NCBI GenBank assembly: GCA_030532405.1 | Contig: JAUNLF010000002.1 | Span: 124,001-188,000 of the forward strand | Length of the DNA stretch: 64,000 bases | Direction: 5' to 3' | Source of the DNA: Actinomycetaceae bacterium | GTDB lineage: Bacteria; Actinomycetota; Actinomycetes; Actinomycetales; Actinomycetaceae | Part shown: positions 32,419-41,884 of the stretch, piece after piece | How the letters are laid out: each line of letters begins with the position of its first letter | How positions within the stretch are numbered: the first letter of the stretch is position 1 | Translations under genes and position numbers: made by a program | The notes under the pieces: model-generated | Seen by the model: the letters and a program-made list of their open reading frames with translations, nothing else | What the model was told of the DNA's origin: nothing | Database searches by the model: none

Positions 32419-34293
32419 TTGACCGCATCTGTCGATTCGCGCTGGCTCGTTGCAGCACTCGCGCAAGAAGTTCGCGATTTCGTAATCTGCGCAGGCTCAC
32501 GGTCCGCTCCACTCGCTTACGCCGTCGCCGACGCTGAAGCGGCCGGCATCATCCACGCGCACCCCTTCTTTGACGAAAGAGCAGCCGGCTTCTACGCCCT
32601 CGGCCTCGCCGCGTCCACACGCCGCCCCGTCGCAGTCATCACCACATCCGGCACCGCACCCGCCCACCTTCTTCCCGCAGTCATCGAAGCCTTCCACACG
32701 CACACGCCCCTAATCGTCATCTCCGCCGACCGCCCATTCGAAATGCAAGACGTTGGCGCCTCCCAAACCACCCGCCAAACCGACCTCTTCGGCAGTCACA
32801 TCACCTCATTCCTAGACATCCCCGCCGGGCTCGGAATATCAAAAAATGCCCGTTCCATACACGAGGACGTACCCGCCAAAACCCTCGTCAACAAGGTTCG
32901 CCGCCTACTTGCAACCACACTCGGCCGCCGCGATATTGGCAACGCGCAAGTGCCAACAGCGCAAACAATCACGCCCGGAGGCCCCGCGCACATCAACATC
33001 GCCTTCCGCGACCCCCTAGTCCCACAAGATGGCGACCCATCCGTAGCCGACCTCATCGTCACCAAACACCCCCAGCCCACAGCCGCAAACGCCAGCGATC
33101 GCTTGACCGGGCACGTAGTTACGGGCGACAAGGTGGCCGCTGTCGCGAAGGCGGACAGCAAAGCAGGTGACAACGTGGGCGAAGCTGCGAAGCCAGCCAG
33201 CGAAGCAGGCGAAAATACAGTCCCCGCGTGGGAGGACGTCGTCAAACCCCTGCGCACGGTCATCGTTGCAGGCGACAAGGCGGGTCCGATCGCCTCAACG
33301 CTCGCTACGGCCGCCGGAATCCCACTCCTCGCCGAACCATCCTCCGGAGCATTCGGCCTACCCGGCTGGGCCCCGCACCAACAACAGATGCTCACGCACT
33401 ACGCGGACGAAATCGAACAAGTCATCGTCCTCGGACACCCGAGCCTCTCCCGCCCCGTCTCGCGCCTACTCGCAGACCCCAACATTCGCGTCATCGTGTG
33501 CTCAACCGACCGCGACTACACCGACGTATCGGGCAACGCCGACCTCGTCCTCACCGCCATTGCACCCGCAAAAACACCCATGCCGGTACAAGACTGGACC
33601 AAACAATGGCACCAGCGCAGCGCCCAAATCACGCGCGGCCTAACCAAGCTCGCCCTCCCCGACGGAGCCCGCGCAGCACACGCCATCTGGGACCACTACG
33701 CGCAAAACCCCAACCACGCCCTCGTCCTCGGCGCATCAAATCCAATTCGATACGTCGACCTCGTAGCCTCCGCGCCCATCAACGGCCAACAATCCGCGCC
33801 CATAAACGGGCGACAATCCGCGTTCGTACACGCCGCGCGCGGACAGGCCGGCATCGACGGCACCATCGCCACCGCTAAAGGCATCGCTACCAGACTGGAC
33901 ATGCCCGTGCGAGTACTCCTCGGCGACCTTACCTTCCTACACGACCTGAACTCACTCGTAAATCCAGCCGCACAAGGCGCGCCAAATATTGACGTCGTCG
34001 TAATCGACGATAAGGGAGGACGCATCTTCAAATCCCTAGAACACGGCCTCGCCGACGCTGACATGTACGAGCGGTTCTTCGCACTCGGCCAAAATATGGA
34101 CTACCAAGCGCTCGCAGCCGCAACCGGGTGGCAGTATGTCAACGTTGACTACGCCACCGAGCACGCGCAAGCAGACTTGGAAGCCGCGCTAGCCAGCCCG
34201 CCCTCCGGAAGAATCATCCACATACGCGCAAACCACGAAGAAATACGTGACGAAATACGCTCACTGTTTTCAGGAAGCGTTCAGGAACCGTAA
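32419..34293 (+). CDS. menD: SEPHCHC synthase MenD
   Basis: MenD uses thiamine diphosphate to add 2-oxoglutarate to isochorismate, the first committed menaquinone step. The 624-residue protein starts at TTG 32419 behind GGGAGGA. Visible blocks are VICAGSRSAPLAYAV, the ThDP-activating Glu in FFDERAAGFYALG (about residue 53), SADRPFEMQDVGASQTTRQ, and the ThDP/Mg segment LLGDLTFLHDLNSL. Two oddities: a low-complexity insert around residues 225-270 (KADSKAGDNVGEAAKPASEAGE) and a duplicated octapeptide APINGQQS-APINGRQS before VHAARGQAGIDG, which makes the protein longer than usual. Confidence 0.93.
   Translation: MTASVDSRWLVAALAQEVRDFVICAGSRSAPLAYAVADAEAAGIIHAHPFFDERAAGFYALGLAASTRRPVAVITTSGTAPAHLLPAVIEAFHTHTPLIVISADRPFEMQDVGASQTTRQTDLFGSHITSFLDIPAGLGISKNARSIHEDVPAKTLVNKVRRLLATTLGRRDIGNAQVPTAQTITPGGPAHINIAFRDPLVPQDGDPSVADLIVTKHPQPTAANASDRLTGHVVTGDKVAAVAKADSKAGDNVGEAAKPASEAGENTVPAWEDVVKPLRTVIVAGDKAGPIASTLATAAGIPLLAEPSSGAFGLPGWAPHQQQMLTHYADEIEQVIVLGHPSLSRPVSRLLADPNIRVIVCSTDRDYTDVSGNADLVLTAIAPAKTPMPVQDWTKQWHQRSAQITRGLTKLALPDGARAAHAIWDHYAQNPNHALVLGASNPIRYVDLVASAPINGQQSAPINGRQSAFVHAARGQAGIDGTIATAKGIATRLDMPVRVLLGDLTFLHDLNSLVNPAAQGAPNIDVVVIDDKGGRIFKSLEHGLADADMYERFFALGQNMDYQALAAATGWQYVNVDYATEHAQADLEAALASPPSGRIIHIRANHEEIRDEIRSLFSGSVQEP
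33772..33819 (+). repeat. 24-bp tandem duplication inside menD
   Basis: Units 33772-33795 and 33796-33819 differ at three bases and encode APINGQQS and APINGRQS. The insertion is in frame and lies in a loop before the conserved HAARGQAGIDG block. Confidence 0.85.
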
Positions 34294-34380
34294 AGAAACG
34301 CTTCAGCGCGCGGGTGAAGACTTCCACTAAATCAATCAAAACGGCAACCGCCGTAGCAAAGTTTGTAGGAGATCAAATCA

Positions 34381-36213
34381 ATGGATGACGAACGCCGCGA
34401 TCCATCGCAAAACTCAAGCGAACCCGTCGGCCCGTCCAACATGAACGAGGGCGCACCCGGCCAACCCGCAGGGCAAGAAGGCGGACAAGCGGAGGCGCGA
34501 AACACTGACGTGCCACGTGCGCACGAACCCGGGCAGGCGGAGGCGCGGAACGCTGACGTGCCACGTGCGCAGGAACCCGGACAGGTGGAGCCGCGAAACG
34601 CTGACGCGTCCCGCGCGCAGGAGGGCGTTACGGGTGCGGGTCGGGAAGCCAACAGGGGAGACTGGCCGCAAGACCCAGCCGGTCGACAAGTCCAGTGGCA
34701 AGGTCCCGTACAAAACCCGGCCGAAGCAAACCAAGCACCGGGTCGTCAGTCCGCAGGGGCGCAGGCTCCGCAAAACCAGTACCCGGGCGGTCAGTCCGAG
34801 CAGAGGCAGTCGGCGCAAAACCATTACCCGGGTAGCCAGTATTCGCGCGGTTGGCAGTCACCCAACGCGCGGCCGCAGGGCAGCCCGTCGCAGGGCGGCC
34901 CGTCGCAGGCGACGCCCTCGTATGCGCGGCCTTCGCAGGACACGCGTGCAGAAGGCAACCGTCCGCAGGGCGACCCCATGCCGCAGTATTACCCCGGCTA
35001 CACGCAGGTAAGGCACGAGCCTCCCAAAAAGCAGCAACGCCGCGGCCCCGGCTGGGGCACGCTCGTAGTCGCCATGATCCTAACCGCGCTACTGTCCGTC
35101 CTTGGAACAGTCGGACTACTGCGCGCCACAGACATTGCGGGACTTCGCTACCAGCCGCCGCAGAGCCAACAAGCCGAACAACCCGAAGGCGAAAAAACCG
35201 ACGTCGTCAAGACTGAAGGCTCCGCGACCGACTGGGAAGCCGTCGCTGACGCCGTCCGCCCCGCCACCGTCTCCATCCAGGTCCGCGCCGGAAACTCCGG
35301 CGGCACCGGCTCCGGCGTAGTCTGGGACACCGACGGCCACATCGTCACCAACTACCACGTCGTCTCAGCGGCAGCGGGCTCAAACGACTCGCAAATCACC
35401 GTCACCATGTCAGGCGGGCGCCTCTTCGAAGCAAAAATCGTCGGCCTAGACTCCACCACCGACCTCGCCGTCATCAAACTCGTGTCACCGCCAGAAAACC
35501 TGGTTGCCGCCAACTTCGGCGACTCCCAACAACTCAGGGTGGGCCAGGACGTCATGGCAATCGGCTCTCCGCTCGGACTTTCCGACACGGTCACCACGGG
35601 CGTGATCTCCGCCCTCGATAGGCCCGTTGCCGTAAAGACCGCAGTGCCGCAAGAAGAACAAGACGAGTTCGACTACCTGTTCCCCTTCATCCAACAAGAA
35701 CCACAATCCGAAACCGTAATCACCAACGCCATCCAGGTGGACGCGTCAATCAACCCCGGAAACTCCGGCGGCCCCCTGTTCGACCAGGCGGGTTACGTGA
35801 TCGGCGTGAACTCCTCGATCGTCTCGATGGGCGGCGAAAAGGGTAACTCTGGCTCGATCGGCCTCGGCTTCGCGATCCCCGTGAACCTCGTCAAAAACGT
35901 TGCCACCCAACTGATCGAAACCGGCGAAGCACAACACGCGCAACTAGGCGTCACCATCACATCCGCAGCCGTAACCGTCGATGGCATCACGCGATTGGGG
36001 GCCGAGGTCGTATCAATCCTCCCCGGTGGTGCTGCCGCTGGCTCCGACATCCAAGTCGGCGACGTAATCGTCACGATTGACGGCAACGACGTGGTCTCAT
36101 CGAGCTCACTCACCGGCTTCGTCCGCCGCTACAACACCGGAGACGTCGTCACCATCGGCGTCGCCCGCGGCGGCACCTTGCACGAAGTCCAAGTCGAACT
36201 CCAAGCACGATAA
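34381..36213 (+). CDS. Membrane-anchored HtrA/DegP-type serine protease with PDZ domain
   Basis: A 610-residue envelope protease for protein quality control. Residues 1-220 are cytoplasmic and disordered (Gln/Pro/Gly/Arg-rich) and include three 16-residue repeats near PGQAEARNADVPRAQE. A single helix spans about 225-247. The trypsin-like domain follows, with catalytic His326 (TNYHVVSAA), Asp361 (STTDLAVIKL) and Ser462 (INPGNSGGPLF). The C-terminal PDZ domain (about 515-610) contains SILPGGAAAGSDIQVGDVIVTIDG. It starts at ATG 34381 with a GGAGAT site. The layout matches mycobacterial HtrA/PepD-type proteins. Confidence 0.93.
   Translation: MDDERRDPSQNSSEPVGPSNMNEGAPGQPAGQEGGQAEARNTDVPRAHEPGQAEARNADVPRAQEPGQVEPRNADASRAQEGVTGAGREANRGDWPQDPAGRQVQWQGPVQNPAEANQAPGRQSAGAQAPQNQYPGGQSEQRQSAQNHYPGSQYSRGWQSPNARPQGSPSQGGPSQATPSYARPSQDTRAEGNRPQGDPMPQYYPGYTQVRHEPPKKQQRRGPGWGTLVVAMILTALLSVLGTVGLLRATDIAGLRYQPPQSQQAEQPEGEKTDVVKTEGSATDWEAVADAVRPATVSIQVRAGNSGGTGSGVVWDTDGHIVTNYHVVSAAAGSNDSQITVTMSGGRLFEAKIVGLDSTTDLAVIKLVSPPENLVAANFGDSQQLRVGQDVMAIGSPLGLSDTVTTGVISALDRPVAVKTAVPQEEQDEFDYLFPFIQQEPQSETVITNAIQVDASINPGNSGGPLFDQAGYVIGVNSSIVSMGGEKGNSGSIGLGFAIPVNLVKNVATQLIETGEAQHAQLGVTITSAAVTVDGITRLGAEVVSILPGGAAAGSDIQVGDVIVTIDGNDVVSSSSLTGFVRRYNTGDVVTIGVARGGTLHEVQVELQAR
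34483..34626 (+). repeat. Three tandem 48-bp repeats in the protease N-terminus
   Basis: In-frame units 34483-34530, 34531-34578 and 34579-34626 encode 16-residue copies built on GQAEARNADVPRAQEP. The first two are nearly identical; the third has diverged. Copy number is likely to vary between strains. Confidence 0.85.
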
Positions 36214-36319
36214 CGCCACCAGAAAACAAGTGATAGTGCGACCGGCAAGCAAGTAAATCAGCGCGTTTGTCGCGCGAGAGGCGGCGGCGACGAAAAACGC
36301 CGCCACCGGTGGTCGTCAC

Positions 36320-36364
36320 AATATTGAAGGCTCGGGCCAAATGAACTGACCCGAGCCTTCAATA
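36320..36364. terminator. Bidirectional terminator between the HtrA-type gene and menF
   Basis: A perfect 16-bp stem, ATATTGAAGGCTCGGG (36320-36335) with CCCGAGCCTTCAATAT (36349-36364), and a 13-nt loop. It lies between two converging genes and its AT-rich stem base gives partial U-tracts on both strands. Confidence 0.9.
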
Positions 36365-36379
36365 TGCAAAAGCCTGCGG

Positions 36380-37798
36380 CTACTTCTCTAAACCGATCGC
36401 CTGCAGCACCGGCATCATTTTCGCCTGCGTCTCCTGCAACTCAACCTCAGGCTGCGAGTCCGGCATGATCCCACCACCGGCAAACACGCGAATCGACCTG
36501 CGGTCCGGCAACACTTGCCCGCACCGCAACGCAATCGCGCACGCACCCTCACCGCCACCGTCAATCCAACCGACCGGCCCGGAATACCGCCCTCGATCCG
36601 TCAACTCGTGAACCGAAAGCAACTCGAACGCAGCCTGCGTTGGAGTACCGCACACCGCTGCCGTCGGATGCAACGACCGCACAACCTCGCACACCGGCGC
36701 CAACCCCGGCTCAATCAAATCCAAATGCGCCGACACGTCACTAGCCAAATGCGTAACGTTCGGCAGGTCCAGCAAGAACGGCTCGGCAGGCGCATCCAAA
36801 TCCGACGCCATCGGCTGCAGGGCATCCACCACAGACTGCACGGCAAAAGCGTGCTCCTGACGGTCCTTGGCCGAATCCCACAACTCCTCACCCTGACCCG
36901 GCGCACACGTACCCGCCAGCACGCGGGACTTCACTACGCCCTCACGCACGGACGCCAACATTTCAGGCGACGCGCCCGTCATCCCCGCAACCGAGAACTT
37001 CCAACAAGTCGGATACGCCTTCGCCAGCGCGCGCAAAACCGCCCGCAAATCAATCGGATCGTCCGCCCTCGCCGTAATATCACGCGCCATCACGGCCTTA
37101 TGCGTATCACCCTTGCGCAACTCCTCAATAACCGCAGCCACCGCGCGCTTCCACGCCGTACGCGACATCGTCCCCGGATCCAAATACCAGTTCTCCGGAT
37201 CCGTCAAGTGCGGACACGCCTCCTCCGCCTCCGAAAGCCCGAGCGCCGCGTCACCCACCTCAATACGCCACGTAGAATCCTCCGTCGAAACCCACGTAAC
37301 GCGCGGCAAGATCAACACGCCCGGCGTCGTCGGCGCAAACCCAAACGACATGAGCCCCAGCGGCGCCACCAAACCCGTCCGCGCCAAAAAATCACGCGCA
37401 CCAGGCACGCCCTCACACGACGAAACGAGTCGCAACCACGCGGCCCCCGCCCTCTTCATGTGAGGCTGATTCTGCACCTTCCCCGGATTCTCCGGCCGCG
37501 GATTCGGCAGTAGCGCCCTAGAAAGTTCCTGAAAATTCGGGTCCACGAGGGCGAGGCTCGCATCCTCTTTAGCCACAATCGCCAGCGCCACACCCGTTCC
37601 GACAATCGTCGGCTGAGCATCACCAGCCAGCGCGGGGCCAGACCACGAAGAAATCGTGTCCGACGACCCGACGCGCAAAAGGAGCTCCTCAAAGCCGCGA
37701 CGCTGCGACTCGCGAGTAATCCGCACGCTCTGCAAAAGCGAGCGCACCGGCTCCCAATCAGCTAAATCCTGCGTAGTTTCAAAAGATAAAGATTGCAT
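36380..37798 (-). CDS. menF: Isochorismate synthase MenF
   Basis: This enzyme converts chorismate to isochorismate, the branch point to menaquinone. The 472-residue protein belongs to the chorismate-binding family: HKAVMARDITARADDPIDLRAVLRAL, the GASPEMLASVREG block, SRVLAGTCAPG, HLASDVSAHL, LHPTAAVCGTPTQAA, and the terminal GPVGWIDGGGEGACAIALRCG and FAGGGIMPDSQPEVELQET (Mg-binding Glu). I prefer ATG 37798; the frame could extend to TTG 37837. As menD and menC are present and no salicylate or siderophore synthase genes are, the menaquinone role is favoured. It is divergent from menG. Confidence 0.9.
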   Translation of the reverse strand: MQSLSFETTQDLADWEPVRSLLQSVRITRESQRRGFEELLLRVGSSDTISSWSGPALAGDAQPTIVGTGVALAIVAKEDASLALVDPNFQELSRALLPNPRPENPGKVQNQPHMKRAGAAWLRLVSSCEGVPGARDFLARTGLVAPLGLMSFGFAPTTPGVLILPRVTWVSTEDSTWRIEVGDAALGLSEAEEACPHLTDPENWYLDPGTMSRTAWKRAVAAVIEELRKGDTHKAVMARDITARADDPIDLRAVLRALAKAYPTCWKFSVAGMTGASPEMLASVREGVVKSRVLAGTCAPGQGEELWDSAKDRQEHAFAVQSVVDALQPMASDLDAPAEPFLLDLPNVTHLASDVSAHLDLIEPGLAPVCEVVRSLHPTAAVCGTPTQAAFELLSVHELTDRGRYSGPVGWIDGGGEGACAIALRCGQVLPDRRSIRVFAGGGIMPDSQPEVELQETQAKMMPVLQAIGLEK

Positions 37799-37881
37799 AG
37801 ACGACACGGTAAGTAATCCTACCGCGCCCACTACCAAAGGCCGACTTCGCCCCAGAGTCGAAACCGTGTCAAGATATACCC

Positions 37882-38607
37882 ATGACCCAAAGGCCGAACA
37901 ATGCAGCAGAAGTCAACCGCGCGTATCTGGACAAAAAACCGCATGAAATCGCCGGAATGTTCAACAAAGTTGCGCACCGTTACGACTTGACCAACGAAGC
38001 TTTAACCCTCGGCCAGGTCCACATCTGGCGCCGCGGAGTACGCCGCGCACTCAACCCCAGGCCCGGTGAACGCATCCTCGACCTCGCCGCCGGAACCGGT
38101 GGTTCCACCGCTGCGCTCGCGGAAAGTGGTGCCGAAGTTGTCGGCTGTGACCTCTCCGAAGGCATGATCGCAGTGGGGCGTCAGCGCCACCCCGAACTCA
38201 CCTTCGTGCAGGGCGACGCCACCGATTTACCGTTCGAGGACGCGTCCTTCGACGCTGTAACAATTTCGTTCGGACTGCGAAACGTCGAAAACACCGAAAA
38301 GGCGCTGCGCGAAATGGCTCGCGTGGTACGGCCCGGAGGGCGCCTGGTTATCTGCGAGTTCTCCCGCCCCACGTGGCCCGTGTTCGCAACGGTTTACAGC
38401 TTCTACCTAGAACAGATCTTGACCAGGGTGGCGGGCCTACTTTCGTCTGACGACGAAGCCTACGACTACCTGATCGAGTCGATCCAAGAATGGCCGGACC
38501 AAGAGAAACTCGGAGCAATGATTGCTCGATCCGGCTGGCAACGCGTGCAGTACCGCAACTACACCGGCGGCATCCTGGCACTGCACCGTGCTGTACGCTC
38601 TAAATAA
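37882..38607 (+). CDS. menG: Demethylmenaquinone methyltransferase MenG (UbiE)
   Basis: MenG methylates demethylmenaquinone, the final ring modification. The 241-residue class I SAM-dependent methyltransferase shows FNKVAHRYDLTNEALTLGQVHIWRR, the SAM-binding ILDLAAGTGGSTAALA, VGCDLSEGMI, the GDATDLPFEDASFDAVTISFGLRNV block and the PGGRLVICEFSRP block, all UbiE/MenG hallmarks. It is divergent from menF across about 80 bp and precedes menJ, an order shared with many actinobacteria. Confidence 0.94.
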   Translation: MTQRPNNAAEVNRAYLDKKPHEIAGMFNKVAHRYDLTNEALTLGQVHIWRRGVRRALNPRPGERILDLAAGTGGSTAALAESGAEVVGCDLSEGMIAVGRQRHPELTFVQGDATDLPFEDASFDAVTISFGLRNVENTEKALREMARVVRPGGRLVICEFSRPTWPVFATVYSFYLEQILTRVAGLLSSDDEAYDYLIESIQEWPDQEKLGAMIARSGWQRVQYRNYTGGILALHRAVRSK

Positions 38608-38839
38608 ACACGGTTTTTCCGGTATAAATTTCGCCCGTAGCAGTCTCTAACGAAGAAATAAGAAACATTGACGTCATCAAATATGATTGATCGCGCTCAA
38701 ACTATGTCCCTATTTCACCGGCCAAACGCGCCATTTTCGCTATCTTTTGAATACCGCCCGCATTACGTGGATAGAGTAAAGGGCGTATGGCCTGGTCGAC
38801 TTGAGGAATATGGAATTTCACAAGAAGGATCGGTGCCTA
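38608..38839 (+). promoter_or_regulatory. AT-rich leader region before menJ and the nuo operon
   Basis: About 230 bp between menG and the chosen menJ start. It is clearly richer in A+T than its surroundings (for example near 38608-38720) and contains TTGACG (38669-38674) and several TATA-like runs, so it probably holds the main promoter for menJ and perhaps nuoA-N. I cannot pick a single -35/-10 pair. No gene is supported here. Confidence 0.4.
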
Positions 38840-40147
38840 ATGGAAAAAAGTAAGCGGGAGGAACACGTGGAACTGGCTGACGCAGGCGATCGTACCGCCG
38901 ATGTCGTCGTAGTTGGCGCGGGTCCAGCCGGTTCAGCGACGGCTTACTATCTGGCGCGCGCCGGACTCGATGTCGCGCTACTCGAAAAATCAACGTTCCC
39001 GCGTGACAAGATTTGCGGCGACGGGCTCACCCCCGCAGCCGTAGCCGAAATCAACCTGATGGGTGTTGACACCACGGGTTGGCAGCGCAACAAGGGTTTG
39101 AACGTAATCGGTGGTGGCCACTCCATCTATCTGCCGTGGCCGGAAACAAAATCCGCACCTAACTACGGTATGACCCGAGCGCGCATGCAGCTTGACGAAG
39201 AACTTGCACGCCGCGCTGAATCAGCCGGCGTTCGACTGTTTGAAGGCCACAACGTTATGAGCGCCCTGCAGACCCCGACGGGTCGCGTGCGCGGCGTGGT
39301 CGCCAAAGTTGGCAGGGGGAAGGACGCCCGCGAAGTTGAGTTCCACTCGCGCGTAGTCGTAGAAGCCGGTGGCGTCGCAGCTCGCCTAGCTACCTCCCTC
39401 GGCATCGAAAAGATCGAAAACCGCCCGCTCGGCGTTGCGGCCCGCGCCTACTTCAAATCACCCAAGGGTGAAGGGGAGTGGATGGACTCGCACCTCGAAC
39501 TGTGGAGCGGCAAACGCGAACAGTCCGACCTCCTTCCCGGATACGGGTGGCTATTCCCAATGGGCAACGGCATCGTAAACGTCGGCCTGGGATCAGTATC
39601 TTCAACCTCGAGGGCAACCAAGTTGCCCTACAAGGACATCTTTAAGACATGGGTGTCTAACCTTCCCGAAGAATGGGAAATGACCGAAGAAAACCAGCTG
39701 GGCCCCCTGCGCTCAGCCGCGCTCCCCATGTCATTCAACCGCAAGCCGCACTACAAGGATGGCCTAGTCATCGTTGGTGACGCGGGCGGCATGGTATCCG
39801 CCTTCGACGGAGAAGGAATCGCGCCCGCAATGCGCGCCGGACGCTACGCCGCAGAATCCATCGTTTCCGCGCTCTCACGCGAAAGCGACGCCGGTTTCGA
39901 CAAGGCAATGCAGACCTACACCGAAGCACTACGCAACGACTGGGGTGGCTACTACCAGCTCGGCCGCGGGTTCGTGAAACTCATCGAAAACCCGAAGATC
40001 ATGCACGCGTGCACCAAGTACGGCCTGCCCCGCCCTCGTCTAATGAAACTGGTCCACAAACTACTTTCGGACGGGTTCGAACGTTCCGGAGGCGAATGGG
40101 ACGACAGGCTGATCACAGCTTTGGCGAAGGTGGTGCCAAAGGTATGA
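38840..40147 (+). CDS. menJ: Menaquinone reductase MenJ (geranylgeranyl reductase family)
   Basis: MenJ is a flavoprotein that saturates one isoprene unit of the menaquinone side chain. The 435-residue protein has the FAD-binding DVVVVGAGPAGSATAYYLARAGLDVALLEK near its N-terminus, the family PRDKICGDGLTP block, and the second FAD motif VIVGDAGGMVSAFDGEGIAPAMRAGRYAAE. I chose ATG 38840 because AGAAGGAT precedes it; starts at 38810 (ATG) or 38801 (TTG) are possible. It lies 70 bp upstream of nuoA, so quinone tailoring and complex I are likely co-regulated. Confidence 0.9.
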   Translation: MEKSKREEHVELADAGDRTADVVVVGAGPAGSATAYYLARAGLDVALLEKSTFPRDKICGDGLTPAAVAEINLMGVDTTGWQRNKGLNVIGGGHSIYLPWPETKSAPNYGMTRARMQLDEELARRAESAGVRLFEGHNVMSALQTPTGRVRGVVAKVGRGKDAREVEFHSRVVVEAGGVAARLATSLGIEKIENRPLGVAARAYFKSPKGEGEWMDSHLELWSGKREQSDLLPGYGWLFPMGNGIVNVGLGSVSSTSRATKLPYKDIFKTWVSNLPEEWEMTEENQLGPLRSAALPMSFNRKPHYKDGLVIVGDAGGMVSAFDGEGIAPAMRAGRYAAESIVSALSRESDAGFDKAMQTYTEALRNDWGGYYQLGRGFVKLIENPKIMHACTKYGLPRPRLMKLVHKLLSDGFERSGGEWDDRLITALAKVVPKV

Positions 40148-40217
40148 GACGCGTCGGGGCGGATTCGCCCCCTGGATCCCTTGAAAAAATATTGTTAACA
40201 GTTGGGTTGGAGGCACA

Positions 40218-40580
40218 GTGAACAATCCTTACATTCCTATTTTGATCATGGCCGCGATCGCGGTCCTGGTCGCGCTTGGTGGTCTGGGAGCCTCCGCAAT
40301 CCTTGGCCCAGTAAATAAAAACAAGGTGAAGTCGAGTAACTACGAATGTGGCGTCGACCCGATTCACCAGGACGCCGATATGGGACGTTTCCCGGTCAAG
40401 TACTACCTGGTCGCGATGACGTTCATCATTTTCGACATTGAGGTCGTATTCCTCTACCCGTGGGCAGTGACCTTCGGGAAGCTCGGACTATTCGGCCTTG
40501 CAATCATGCTTACGTTCATCGCGCTGATCACGGTGCCATACCTATACGAATGGCGACGTGGCGGCCTGGATTGGGACTGA
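40218..40580 (+). CDS. nuoA: NADH-quinone oxidoreductase subunit A
   Basis: Membrane-arm subunit of complex I at the junction with the peripheral arm. The 120-residue protein has three helices and the conserved loop YECGVDPIHQDADMGRFPVKYYLVAMTFIIFDIEVVFLYPWA, with the invariant Cys near residue 47. Start is GTG 40218 with GGAGG upstream. First of fourteen nuo genes in the standard order A to N. Confidence 0.96.
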   Translation: MNNPYIPILIMAAIAVLVALGGLGASAILGPVNKNKVKSSNYECGVDPIHQDADMGRFPVKYYLVAMTFIIFDIEVVFLYPWAVTFGKLGLFGLAIMLTFIALITVPYLYEWRRGGLDWD

Positions 40581-40595
40581 TAGGAGGGATCAGCT

Positions 40596-41150
40596 ATGGG
40601 ACTAGAAGATAGCATTCCCGCGGGTGTTGGCCTCACTTCACTGGAGAAGGTCCTAGACCTTGCTCGCAAGCACTCGCAGTGGCCGGTGACGATGGGTCTG
40701 GCCTGCTGTTCGATCGAAATGATGGCAGCCGGTACGCCCCGCTTCGACATGGCACGTTTTGGTCTGGAGGTGTTCCGCGCTTCGCCGCGTCACGCTGACC
40801 TGATGATCATTTCTGGCCGACTGTCGCACAAGATGGCGCCGATCGTGCGTCGCGTGTACGACTCGATGCCGGAACCCAAGTGGGTTATTTCGATGGGTGC
40901 TTGCGCATCGTCGGGCGGCATGTTCAACAACTACGCGATCGTGCAGGGCTGTGACCACATTGTTCCCGTCGACGTGTACCTGCCCGGTTGCCCGCCGCGC
41001 CCCGAAGCGCTGATCAACGCGATTCTGGTTTTGCGCGAACAGATCGGCCAGGAGCCGGTTGGTGCTCACCGCGCTGAAATTGCACGCAAGGCGGAGGAAG
41101 CCGCACTGGCAGCCACCCCGACCTACCAGATGAAGGGACTGCTTGCATGA
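40596..41150 (+). CDS. nuoB: NADH-quinone oxidoreductase subunit B
   Basis: A 184-residue peripheral-arm subunit that carries the N2 iron-sulfur cluster next to the quinone site. The adjacent Cys37-Cys38 pair in [13 protein letters not shown], Cys in [10 protein letters not shown] and Cys in [11 protein letters not shown] are the four ligands. A C-terminal Ala-rich helix ends the protein. It overlaps nuoC by 4 bp. Confidence 0.96.
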   Translation: MGLEDSIPAGVGLTSLEKVLDLARKHSQWPVTMGLACCSIEMMAAGTPRFDMARFGLEVFRASPRHADLMIISGRLSHKMAPIVRRVYDSMPEPKWVISMGACASSGGMFNNYAIVQGCDHIVPVDVYLPGCPPRPEALINAILVLREQIGQEPVGAHRAEIARKAEEAALAATPTYQMKGLLA

Positions 41151-41884
41151 GCGACAAATCCCCAGCACCGCAGCAGTTCGGTGAACTGCAGCCGCAACAA
41201 CTCAGTGAACGCGCAGCCGCAGCCCCTGAACAGGTTGATGTACGCACCGGCCAGTGGGGTGTTCACGGCACGGGCGACACGTCCGGTTTTGGTGGCCTGA
41301 CCCGCGTTATTGAACTTCCCGGTGAGTCTGCCCGCCCGTACGGCGGTTGGTTCGACACTGTCGTCGACATTCTTGAAGAGCTAATCGTAGATGCGGGCCT
41401 CAAGGTAGGTAACGTAATCGAACGCGTCGTTGTAGACCGTGACGAGCTCACCATCTTCATCGTGCGCGAGCACCTGCTTCAGGTAGCGCGTTGGCTTCGT
41501 GACGACCAGGACTTGCGCTTTGAACTGTGCCTCGGTGTTTCTGGCGTTCACTACCCCGACGATGCGGGCCGTGAACTGCACGCGGTTTACCACCTGATGT
41601 CGGTGACTCACAACCGCAACCTGCGTCTTGAAGTAGTCGCACCGGACGCTGATCCGAAGATCCCGTCGGTCGTTTCCATTTACCCCGGAAACGATTGGCA
41701 CGAGCGTGAAACGTGGGACCTGTTCGGAATCGTGTTCACCGGACACCCCGGTCTTACCCGTACTGCCATGCCCGACGACTGGGTAGGCCACCCGCAGCGT
41801 AAGGATTACCCGCTCGGTGGTATTCCAGTTGAGTACAAGGGTGCAACAGTTCCGCCGCCAGATTCTCGGAGGTCGTACAACTAA
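41147..41884 (+). CDS. nuoC: NADH-quinone oxidoreductase subunit C
   Basis: A 245-residue peripheral-arm subunit without cofactors. The 30-kDa-subunit signature is [41 protein letters not shown] near the C-terminus. The first 60 residues are polar and variable, as in other actinobacterial NuoC. Its stop overlaps the start of nuoD. Confidence 0.95.
   Translation: MSDKSPAPQQFGELQPQQLSERAAAAPEQVDVRTGQWGVHGTGDTSGFGGLTRVIELPGESARPYGGWFDTVVDILEELIVDAGLKVGNVIERVVVDRDELTIFIVREHLLQVARWLRDDQDLRFELCLGVSGVHYPDDAGRELHAVYHLMSVTHNRNLRLEVVAPDADPKIPSVVSIYPGNDWHERETWDLFGIVFTGHPGLTRTAMPDDWVGHPQRKDYPLGGIPVEYKGATVPPPDSRRSYN

Noticed and set aside
32149..32512. Minus-strand open frames over the CRISPR-like repeats (ATLATLDHT- and RDSRGPG-type peptides)
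   Set aside because: The peptides are translations of the 28-nt repeat in different frames; no start signal, and one runs antisense into menD.
36515..37513. A 332-codon plus-strand open frame opposite menF
   Set aside because: The product is an Arg/His/Pro-rich shadow with no family features; the minus strand encodes a convincing isochorismate synthase.
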